A stretch of 6,141 bases of DNA from Alphaproteobacteria bacterium (GTDB lineage Bacteria > Pseudomonadota > Alphaproteobacteria > UBA6615). Shown here in pieces: positions 1 to 5,200 of the stretch (within the stretch, counting starts at the first letter, position 1; each line of letters starts with the position of its first letter). The translations under genes and the position numbers were made by a program. Under the pieces are notes generated by a model. That model was given only the letters and a program-made list of their open reading frames with translations, ran no database searches and was not told where the DNA came from. The stretch spans positions 1 through 6,141 of the forward strand of contig JAURLR010000076.1 in assembly GCA_030831135.1 (NCBI GenBank), written 5' to 3'.

Positions 1-800
1 CTTCCTGCGCAATTGTGGTCATAGACAAGCGCCGGCATGCCGTGGCTGGGAGCCTCCGAAAGCCGGACATTGCGAGGGATCACCGCCTCGAATACCAGCT
101 GGCCAAGACAGGCCCGCACATCCTCGGCCACCTGATCGGTCAGCCGGTTGCGCCGGTCGAACATGGTCAGCGCGATACCGATAATGCCGAGATCGGGATT
201 GAAGCGTTGCTGCACCCGTTCCACCGTCTGCAGAAGCTGGCTCAAGCCTTCGAGCGCGAAAAATTCGCACTGCAAGGGCACCAGCAAGGAATCGGCCGCG
301 GAAAGGGCATTGAGCGTCAGCAGACCCAGAGAAGGCGGGCAATCGATGAAACAGATATCATGCACAGCGTCATTGGCCAGCGCGCCGCGCAGCCGGTCGG
401 TGCGGTTATCGACGCCCACCAGTTCCACCTCAGCGCCGGAAAGATCCACCGTAGCAGGCACGATATCGAGGCCGGGAATGGCGGTGGGCCTCAGGCAGGA
501 GGCGAGCGGCGCCTGATCGATCAGCAGCTCATAGCTCGATGCCTCGCGATCGGAAGTGTCGATACCGATGCCGGTGGAAGCATTGCCTTGTGGATCGAGA
601 TCGATCAGCAAGGTGCGCCAGCCAGTCGCGGCCATGGCGGTGGCAATATTGATCGCGGTGGTGGTCTTGCCCACCCCGCCCTTCTGGTTGGCGATGGCGA
701 TCGTCCGTGTGCCATGGTGGACAGGCAGCGGAGCTTCAGCCAAGGGCTCATGCTGGAGGTTGATCGGAGGATCGATCTTTGTCGGGTTTTCATAGGACAC
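1..800 (-). CDS. parA: ParA chromosome-partitioning ATPase (partial, C-terminus off the left edge)
   Basis: This is the cytoplasmic ATPase that binds DNA non-specifically and moves ParB-parS complexes to segregate the origin. About 266 codons are present, read from the minus strand. Residues 41-48 are the deviant Walker A (GGVGKTTT, signature Lys at 41-45, catalytic Lys45). LLIDLDPQGNAS at 64-75 is the switch I region. FIDCPPSLG at 151-159 is the Walker B. The visible C-terminal part ends in the family's VIPRNVRLSEAPSHG and YDHNCAG motifs, so roughly 30 residues are missing. The start is GTG at 800: the frame is closed by TAA at 815-813, AAGGA (814-810) lies 9 nt upstream, and no ATG precedes Walker A. 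This gives about 32 residues before the TIAIANQKGG strand, longer and more proline-rich than the few residues usual in chromosomal ParA. It overlaps the rsmG end by 11 bp, implying translational coupling. parB is expected next, outside the window. Confidence 0.95.
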   Translation of the reverse strand, partial: MSYENPTKIDPPINLQHEPLAEAPLPVHHGTRTIAIANQKGGVGKTTTAINIATAMAATGWRTLLIDLDPQGNASTGIGIDTSDREASSYELLIDQAPLASCLRPTAIPGLDIVPATVDLSGAEVELVGVDNRTDRLRGALANDAVHDICFIDCPPSLGLLTLNALSAADSLLVPLQCEFFALEGLSQLLQTVERVQQRFNPDLGIIGIALTMFDRRNRLTDQVAEDVRACLGQLVFEAVIPRNVRLSEAPSHGMPALVYDHNCAG

Positions 801-1416
801 GATCGGGGTTCCTTATTTCCAGAATCACGCCGCGCGGGTCCGCCACGCTCGGATGTCTTTTAAGGTCCATGGTCCAGGTCTGTGCAGCTTCATCGAGCTC
901 CTGGTCGACCTGTGCGCCCTTCATGAAGATACAGTACCCGTCTTTGCCCAACAACGGCCGGGCAAGCTCCAGAAGCCGGGAAACCGGGGCCAGTGCGCGT
1001 GCCACGATCAAACCGAAGCCGGCCGCAGGCGCAATGGCCTCCACCCGACCATCGTGAACCTCAGCAGGCGCCTGGGTCACACGTCGTACTTCACGCAGGA
1101 AAGCGCATTTCCGACTGTCGGATTCTGCCAGAACAATCGGGGCATCCTGCGCGATGGAGAGCACCAGGCCCGGAAAACCGGCACCGCTGCCCATATCGAG
1201 GGTCGGAACACCGGGATCAATCCATTGCCGAAGCTGAACGGAATCCAGAAAATGGCGGCGCCACACATCCGCGAGGGTTGTGCGTGAGACCAGATTGATT
1301 TTCTGCTGCCATTGCTGAAGTAGGTCTTCGTAGGCCTCAAATCGCGCCAGTGTTTCACGTGAAACATTCGCAACCTGACCAAATTCTTCAACCGACATTG
1401 CCGCCGTATTGACCAT
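790..1416 (-). CDS. rsmG: 16S rRNA (guanine527-N7)-methyltransferase RsmG (GidB)
   Basis: RsmG transfers a methyl group from S-adenosylmethionine to N7 of G527 (E. coli numbering) in the 530 loop of 16S rRNA. In many bacteria its loss gives low-level streptomycin resistance. From the chosen start the protein has 208 residues, the usual family length. NLVSR lies near residue 41 and HFLDS at 55-59. The SAM-binding glycine loop DMGSGAGFPG is at 74-83. ARALAP and a KG motif (FMKGA) follow in the C-terminal half. The ATG at 1416 is preferred because AGGG (1425-1422) lies 5 nt upstream. A longer frame opens at 1509 but would overlap mnmG, and an ATG at 1398 has a poorer upstream context. It lies 52 bp after mnmG and overlaps parA by 11 bp, so it is probably co-transcribed with both. 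Codons for NVSRET (residues 17-22) carry a parS site. Confidence 0.96.
   Translation of the reverse strand: MVNTAAMSVEEFGQVANVSRETLARFEAYEDLLQQWQQKINLVSRTTLADVWRRHFLDSVQLRQWIDPGVPTLDMGSGAGFPGLVLSIAQDAPIVLAESDSRKCAFLREVRRVTQAPAEVHDGRVEAIAPAAGFGLIVARALAPVSRLLELARPLLGKDGYCIFMKGAQVDQELDEAAQTWTMDLKRHPSVADPRGVILEIRNPDRVL
810..814 (-). promoter_or_regulatory. Shine-Dalgarno deciding the parA GTG start
   Basis: AAGGA on the minus strand lies 9 nt before the GTG at 800 and sits inside the last codons of rsmG. It overlaps the in-frame TAA (815-813) that closes the parA frame upstream. It is the reason for choosing GTG over an internal TTG codon (residue 20). Confidence 0.6.
1351..1366. promoter_or_regulatory. 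parS: parS centromere site 1, inside rsmG
   Basis: TGTTTCACGTGAAACA is a perfect 16-bp palindrome matching the widely conserved chromosomal parS consensus bound by ParB (Spo0J). It lies within the rsmG coding sequence and is read there as part of Asn-Val-Ser-Arg-Glu-Thr. It is about 550 bp upstream of the parA start. ParB loaded here with CTP would spread along the flanking DNA and engage ParA and SMC; this role is known for the family and inferred here. Confidence 0.95.
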
Positions 1417-1468
1417 ATACACCCTATAACAGGCTATCGCCGGACAGCCACCCACAATATGATGTGGA

Positions 1469-3355
1469 TCAAGCTGCGCTCGCGTTCCGCGCGCCGGTCC
1501 GCCGAACATAACGCAGAAGAATAACCAGCGCCGCCGGCGTCATACCCGGAATACGACCGGCCTGCCCCAGGGTTTCTGGCTTGAGGTGCTGCAGTTTCTG
1601 AACGGCCTCATTGGAAAGTCCCGGTATTCCGCGGTAATCCAGGTCTTCGGGGAGCTGGAGATTCTCATCCCGACGATAGGCTTCCACATCCGCAGTTTGC
1701 CGTGCGAGATACTGGGCATACTTGGCTTCGACCTCCAGAGTGGCCCGAACGGACGGTTCGATGTCGGACAAATCCGGCCAGATACCGACAAGTGTATCAA
1801 AATTCATATCGGGAAATGTCAGAAGTTCGAAGGCCGAGCGACGCACACCGTCCTGATTGATCTTCAGACCATGACGCGCAAGGGCATTCGGGGTTTCGGC
1901 AAGCGCCTCAAGCCGGGCGCGGCCTGCTGCCTGTGCCTTCGACTTCAAAAGATAGACCTTTTCGCGCTCCGAACCGACACAACCCAACCGCACACCTTCG
2001 GGCGTCAGGCGCTGATCGGCGTTGTCAGCCCGCAGAAGCAGGCGGTATTCCGCCCTTGAAGTAAACATCCGATAGGGCTCATCAGCCCCACGGGTCACCA
2101 GATCGTCGATCATCACACCGATATAGGACGTGGCGCGATCAGGCTCGAACCGCAAAGGACTTCCCGACGCCTGATGCGCCGCGTTGATCCCGGCCACCAG
2201 ACCCTGCCCGCCCGCTTCTTCATATCCGGTGGTTCCATTGATCTGCCCGGCCAGAAAAAGGCCGGATATCCGGCGGGTTTCGAGGGTTCGCCGCAATTCC
2301 CGTGGATCAACAAAATCATACTCGATTGCATAACCCGGCTGGATCATGCGGGCGTTTTCAAGGCCCGGGATGTGTTTGAGGATCCCGAGCTGCACATCTT
2401 CCGGCAACGATGTCGAAATACCATTGGGATAGACCGTATCGTCGTCCAGACCTTCGGGTTCCAGGAATATCTGATGCCGGGACTTCTCGGCAAACCGGAC
2501 CACTTTATCCTCGATGGACGGGCAATAACGCGGGCCCCCGCTTTCGATCTGTCCCGAATAGATGGGTGCGCGATCAAGATTGGCACGGATCAGTTCGTGA
2601 ACCGCTTCATTCGTATGCGTGATGTGGCAATCGATCTGGGCCGTCGTGATTGCATCAGTCATATAGGAGAACGGCACAGGCGGGTTATCACCGGGCTGAC
2701 GTTCCAGTTTCTCCCAGGCAATCGTTCGCCCGTCGAGACGCGGCGGCGTGCCTGTCTTCAGGCGCCCAAGCGCAAAGCCTTTTGCCATCAAGGTGTCTGA
2801 AAGACCCAGCGCGGGTGCCTCCCCCATACGACCAGCGGCAACCTGCTTTTCACCGATATGAATCACGCCCCGCAGGAAGGTGCCCGTTGTCAGGACTACC
2901 GCGCCCGAAGGGATTTCTCGACCGTCAGATAAAACCACGCCGGTGGCGACATCATCTCCGGTCAGCAGCAGGTCTTCCACGGCGCCTTCGAGAATTTCCA
3001 GATTCGGCTGTTCCGCGAGGAATTCCTGCACCGCCAGACGGTAGAGTTTCCGGTCCGCTTGCGCGCGCGGCCCCCACACAGCAGGACCCTTGCTCTTGTT
3101 CAGCATCCGGAATTGAATACCGCCACGATCAATGGCGCGCGCCATGATCCCGTCCAGCGCATCAATCTCACGGACCAGATGGCCCTTGCCGAGCCCGCCA
3201 ATCGCAGGGTTGCAGGACATTTCGCCGATCTTGGCCGCCTTGTGCGTGATCAGAAGCGTGCTCGCACCCACACGCGCAGAGGCCGCAGCGGCCTCGCATC
3301 CCGCATGGCCGCCACCGATGACAATCACATCATATGTCTTTTCAGAATCTGTCAT
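1469..3355 (-). CDS. mnmG: tRNA uridine-5-carboxymethylaminomethyl modification enzyme MnmG (GidA)
   Basis: This FAD-dependent partner of MnmE modifies C5 of the wobble uridine (U34) in a set of tRNAs, using a methylene-tetrahydrofolate-derived carbon, NADH and glycine or ammonia. The protein has 628 residues, the family's usual size. It shows the FAD Rossmann loop GGGHAG at 14-19, [12 protein letters not shown] at 48-59 and [11 protein letters not shown] at 199-209. [10 protein letters not shown] contains Cys278, matching catalytic Cys277 of E. coli. [17 protein letters not shown] is near 369, and the C-terminal MnmE/tRNA-binding helical domain has the GLSNE motif. The ATG at 3355 ([16 protein letters not shown]) fits the family N-terminus. 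The frame opens to an ATG at 3412 that overlaps parS and would add 19 unusual residues. No Shine-Dalgarno is placed correctly for 3355; see the promoter upstream. It follows mnmE after a 76-bp gap, and rsmG follows after 52 bp. Confidence 0.97.
   Translation of the reverse strand: MTDSEKTYDVIVIGGGHAGCEAAAASARVGASTLLITHKAAKIGEMSCNPAIGGLGKGHLVREIDALDGIMARAIDRGGIQFRMLNKSKGPAVWGPRAQADRKLYRLAVQEFLAEQPNLEILEGAVEDLLLTGDDVATGVVLSDGREIPSGAVVLTTGTFLRGVIHIGEKQVAAGRMGEAPALGLSDTLMAKGFALGRLKTGTPPRLDGRTIAWEKLERQPGDNPPVPFSYMTDAITTAQIDCHITHTNEAVHELIRANLDRAPIYSGQIESGGPRYCPSIEDKVVRFAEKSRHQIFLEPEGLDDDTVYPNGISTSLPEDVQLGILKHIPGLENARMIQPGYAIEYDFVDPRELRRTLETRRISGLFLAGQINGTTGYEEAGGQGLVAGINAAHQASGSPLRFEPDRATSYIGVMIDDLVTRGADEPYRMFTSRAEYRLLLRADNADQRLTPEGVRLGCVGSEREKVYLLKSKAQAAGRARLEALAETPNALARHGLKINQDGVRRSAFELLTFPDMNFDTLVGIWPDLSDIEPSVRATLEVEAKYAQYLARQTADVEAYRRDENLQLPEDLDYRGIPGLSNEAVQKLQHLKPETLGQAGRIPGMTPAALVILLRYVRRTGARNASAA
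2261..2274. repeat. 14-bp perfect palindrome inside mnmG
   Basis: GCCGGATATCCGGC is self-complementary. Its inner 12 bases, CCGGATATCCGG, recur exactly inside mnmE at 4696-4707. In mnmG it is read as part of Arg-Ile-Ser-Gly, with the ATA isoleucine codon at the centre. A binding role is not established and chance is possible. Confidence 0.55.
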
Positions 3356-3364
3356 GGCGCGGGG

Positions 3365-3393
3365 TATGTAAGACCTCTCCTGATCACTGTCAA
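3365..3393 (-). promoter_or_regulatory. candidate sigma70-type promoter for mnmG
   Basis: On the minus strand, TTGACA (3393-3388, perfect -35) is followed after exactly 17 bp by TACATA (3370-3365, a moderate -10 with three of six consensus bases). Only 9 nt separate this -10 from the mnmG ATG at 3355, so transcription would start about 2-3 nt before the start codon. That would be a leaderless or nearly leaderless mRNA, in keeping with the lack of a correctly spaced Shine-Dalgarno. parS site 2 ends 18 bp upstream of the -35. The prediction rests on sequence only. Confidence 0.45.
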
Positions 3394-3411
3394 AGCGGAA
3401 CTGGTCCACCA

Positions 3412-3427
3412 TGTTTCACGTGAAACA
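3412..3427. promoter_or_regulatory. parS: parS centromere site 2, between mnmE and mnmG
   Basis: A second perfect TGTTTCACGTGAAACA palindrome, identical to the site in rsmG, lies in the 76-bp gap just after the mnmE stop codon (3434-3432). Centre-to-centre distance to the other copy is 2061 bp. Multiple parS sites around mnmE-mnmG-rsmG-parA are known from other bacteria. The site is just upstream of the candidate mnmG promoter. Confidence 0.95.
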
Positions 3428-3431
3428 ATCA

Positions 3432-4769
3432 TCACTTGCCGATACAGAAATCACGGAACACTGTATCGAGGATTTCATCTATATCGATCCGCCCGGTGAT
3501 CCGGCCGAGCGCCCGGGTGGCCAGGCGAATATCCTCGGCAACCAGTTCGGGCAAGACACCGGAAGAAGCCCGCTCAAGCGCAGCCACCGTCTCTTTCAGG
3601 GCTTCCCGGTGGCGCTGGCGTGTGGGCACCGGACCTTCATGGCCAGACAGACGCGTCTTGACGCTGGACTCAAGACAAGCAATCAGATCCCCGACACCCG
3701 CCCCGGTTTTGACCGATATAGGGATGATCGCTGATGCCGTTTCTAAAACCGGAATTGCCGGCGCCGTATCGTGCAGATCGATCTTGTTCAGCAACACGAT
3801 CGTGTCTTTGTCGATCAATGCGCGCACCCGATCCGGAATATCCATCTCGCCCGCATCCATGACAACCAGCTTGAGAGCCGCGTCACGTCCACGGGACTCC
3901 GCCCGGCGAACCCCTTCGGCCTCAACCTGATCCGCGGCCTCTCGAATTCCTGCCGTATCGGAAATCGTGACAGCATAGCCGGCCAGATTCATCTGCACCT
4001 CGATCACATCCCGGGTCGTTCCGGCCATTTCCGATACAATCGCAACGTCCCGCCGGGCCAGTGCATTCATCAAACTCGACTTCCCGACATTGGGCGCACC
4101 CAAAATCGAGATGGGTAATCCAGAGCGGATTTGCTCGCCGAGTAGTTCGGTACTACTATGGTTAACAACCATTTGTTTAATAAGATTAATCCGATTTCTG
4201 ACATCCGCATGTAGGGCTTCGGGTAGTTCCTCGTCCGAAAAGTCGATCCCGGCTTCCGCATAGCCCAGAAGATCGATCAGATTCTGACGCCACCCGTCAT
4301 ACAAAACCGCCAAGTCGCCGTCATACTGCCGTAGTGCGAGTTTTCGCTGCTCATCAGTCCGGGCCGCAACAAGATCCCCGATCGCCTCGGCTGCGGTCAG
4401 GTCGAGCTTGCCGTTCTCAAATGCGCGCCGCGTGAACTCACCATGTTCGGCCATACGCGCCAGCCCCGTGGTCTCCAGAGCACCGAACACGGCTGAAAGA
4501 ACAGCCTCACCGCCATGGGTGTGCAGCTCGGCCACATCTTCCCCCGTGAAGCTTGCAGGTCCAGGAAACCGCAGCACCAACGCATTATCTAGTGCTTCTT
4601 GCGTTTTTGGACACAATATATTGTGTAATACAGCATATCGGGCTGCCGGCAATACCGACACGCCAAGCGTCTTGAGGATACTATCGGTCTGCGGTCCGGA
4701 TATCCGGACCACCGCCACACCGGCAGCGCCTGCACCACTGGAGAGCGCATAGATCGTCTCGCGCTCCAT
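3432..4769 (-). CDS. mnmE: tRNA uridine-5-carboxymethylaminomethyl modification GTPase MnmE (TrmE)
   Basis: MnmE is a cytoplasmic GTPase that binds a formyl-tetrahydrofolate derivative and works with MnmG in modifying the tRNA wobble uridine. From the ATG at 4769 it has 445 residues, normal for the family. The N-terminal folate-binding domain (about 1-115) includes VAVVRISGP and the GEFTRRAFENGKLDLT motif. A helical domain encloses the G domain: G1 GAPNVGKS at 224-231, G2 GTTRD at 250-254, G3 DTAG at 271-274 and G4 NKID at 328-331. The protein ends in the characteristic CIGK, whose Cys is the functional residue. The G5 position reads SVKTG rather than the commoner SAK. The MERETIYALSSG start fits the family best. 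An in-frame GTG at 4781 would add four residues, and neither start has a clear Shine-Dalgarno. It lies 23 bp after the preceding small gene, so coupled translation is likely. Two AT-rich patches (near 4141-4195 and 4590-4640) contrast with the GC-rich surroundings. Confidence 0.97.
   Translation of the reverse strand: MERETIYALSSGAGAAGVAVVRISGPQTDSILKTLGVSVLPAARYAVLHNILCPKTQEALDNALVLRFPGPASFTGEDVAELHTHGGEAVLSAVFGALETTGLARMAEHGEFTRRAFENGKLDLTAAEAIGDLVAARTDEQRKLALRQYDGDLAVLYDGWRQNLIDLLGYAEAGIDFSDEELPEALHADVRNRINLIKQMVVNHSSTELLGEQIRSGLPISILGAPNVGKSSLMNALARRDVAIVSEMAGTTRDVIEVQMNLAGYAVTISDTAGIREAADQVEAEGVRRAESRGRDAALKLVVMDAGEMDIPDRVRALIDKDTIVLLNKIDLHDTAPAIPVLETASAIIPISVKTGAGVGDLIACLESSVKTRLSGHEGPVPTRQRHREALKETVAALERASSGVLPELVAEDIRLATRALGRITGRIDIDEILDTVFRDFCIGK
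4141..4172. repeat. two adjacent inverted repeats in an AT-rich patch of mnmE
   Basis: AGTAGT (4141-4146) pairs with ACTACT (4152-4157) across a 5-nt loop. The next base begins ATGGTT (4158-4163), which pairs with AACCAT (4167-4172) across a 3-nt loop. Both lie within mnmE codons in an unusually AT-rich stretch extending to about 4195. The stems are only 6 bp and no function is known. Confidence 0.4.
4611..4626. repeat. 16-bp perfect AT-rich palindrome inside mnmE
   Basis: ACACAATATATTGTGT is fully self-complementary and lies in the mnmE region read as His-Asn-Ile-Leu-Cys. It uses AT-rich codons (TTA next to it, ATA, TTG) that are unusual for this GC-rich gene set. It could be a repressor-like or nucleoid-protein site; nothing in the sequence identifies a binder. 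Confidence 0.6.
4693..4710. repeat. 18-bp perfect palindrome inside mnmE
   Basis: GGTCCGGATATCCGGACC is fully self-complementary and lies 60-77 bp into mnmE, in the codons for the conserved VVRISGP segment. Its 12-bp core also occurs at 2262-2273 in mnmG. Peptide conservation explains part of the sequence, but not the choice of an ATA isoleucine codon at its centre. Confidence 0.6.
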
Positions 4770-4792
4770 CGTCAAAACCACGCGCCCAAACT

Positions 4793-5074
4793 CTATTTGC
4801 CCGATTTCTTGTCAGCATCGGGCATCGCCGCCCAGAACGCTTTCTGAAACTGGTCCCAGGCATCGCTCCCGCCTGACGCACCGCTCATCGACCCACCCAT
4901 GCCACCGGGCACCCAGGCCCTGAACAGGGATTGCGGGTCCATGGCCGACATCGCCTCAAGCGCCTGACGTTGCCATTCGTCCACTACCGCTTTCTGGGCT
5001 GCCGTCACGTCGGGTAAACCCATGAATGTCCGCGCCTCCTCCGGCGTGCAATCCACGTTGATTGTTACCTTCAT
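4793..5074 (-). CDS. small DUF6489-like protein
   Basis: This 93-residue protein opens with [23 protein letters not shown], followed by a predicted helical middle (about 22-45). Then come [13 protein letters not shown] (44-56), a Gly/Ser/Met-rich linker (57-70) and a C-terminal helix, [14 protein letters not shown]. This arrangement is recognised as the DUF6489 family of Alphaproteobacteria, from memory of the family and not from a search. No catalytic motif, signal peptide or membrane segment is seen, and its function is unknown. The start is secure: GGAGGG (5087-5082) sits 7 nt before the ATG. The stop at 4795-4793 is 23 bp before mnmE, and the gene appears to be first in the mnmE-mnmG-rsmG-parA operon. 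Its abundant helix and flexible Gly/Met linker would fit a small adaptor or nucleic-acid- or membrane-associated protein, but this is only inference. Confidence 0.85.
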   Translation of the reverse strand: MKVTINVDCTPEEARTFMGLPDVTAAQKAVVDEWQRQALEAMSAMDPQSLFRAWVPGGMGGSMSGASGGSDAWDQFQKAFWAAMPDADKKSGK

Positions 5075-5081
5075 CGCACCA

Positions 5082-5087
5082 CCCTCC
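5082..5087 (-). promoter_or_regulatory. strong Shine-Dalgarno of the DUF6489-like gene
   Basis: GGAGGG on the minus strand, 7 nt before the ATG at 5074, is the best ribosome-binding site in the window. The genes behind it (mnmE, mnmG) lack good ones, so ribosomes may enter the operon mainly here. Confidence 0.75.
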
Positions 5088-5143
5088 GTTTGTTACTGCG
5101 ATACATCCCGGGCCGATCTTGCCTGTATACCTGGCGTGCCGAC

Positions 5144-5171
5144 ATTGTAGGCTGTGACACCACATCGTCAC
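5144..5171 (-). promoter_or_regulatory. candidate sigma70-type promoter for the DUF6489-mnmE operon
   Basis: On the minus strand, GTGACG (5171-5166, four of six -35 bases) precedes TACAAT (5149-5144, five of six -10 bases) with a 16-bp spacer. The start point would be near 5137, giving a leader of about 60 nt that contains the strong Shine-Dalgarno. No equally good promoter was seen for the plus-strand gene. Confidence 0.4.
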
Positions 5172-5172
5172 A
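5153..5172. promoter_or_regulatory. inverted repeat TGTGAC-N8-GTCACA in the divergent gap (possible operator)
   Basis: The perfect 6-bp arms (5153-5158 and 5167-5172) overlap the -35 element and spacer of the candidate minus-strand promoter, and lie 28 bp before the plus-strand start codon. The arms resemble the half-sites of CRP/FNR-type regulators, but those normally have a 6-bp gap between TGTGA and TCACA, whereas here it is 10. The regulator is unknown. Confidence 0.4.
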
Positions 5173-5200
5173 CCCGAGCCGCAAGCCCCGAACCAATACC

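Noticed and set aside
15..863. Long plus-strand open frame (282 codons) opposite parA
   Set aside because: It is antisense to a clear ParA with all its motifs, has a low-complexity Arg/Gly/His-rich translation typical of GC-rich shadow frames, and resembles no known family.
1452..1467. Transcription terminator between mnmG and rsmG
   Set aside because: CCACA-N6-TGTGG is only a 5-bp stem with no T run after it on the transcribed side, so operon read-through is more likely.
1417..1509. Start of RsmG at 1509
   Set aside because: It would overlap mnmG by 41 bp and add 31 atypical residues. The ATG at 1416 has an AGGG 5 nt upstream and gives the normal family length.
3356..3412. N-terminal extension of MnmG to the ATG at 3412
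   Set aside because: It would add 19 residues not typical of MnmG, start inside parS, and translate through the candidate promoter. The family N-terminus fits the ATG at 3355.
3776..3785. AGATCGATCT and several other short GATCGATC-type palindromes
   Set aside because: They are 10 bp or shorter, frequent by chance and from common Asp/Ile/Arg codons in this composition.
4162..4189. Possible CtrA boxes (TTAA pairs) in the AT-rich patch of mnmE
   Set aside because: The CtrA consensus needs TTAA-N7-TTAA(C). The TTAA pairs here are spaced by 11 and 5 bases, and the location is internal to a gene.
5153..5172. CRP binding site
   Set aside because: The half-sites TGTGA and TCACA are present, but they are separated by 10 bases instead of 6, so a standard CRP site is not supported; it is kept only as an unassigned inverted repeat.
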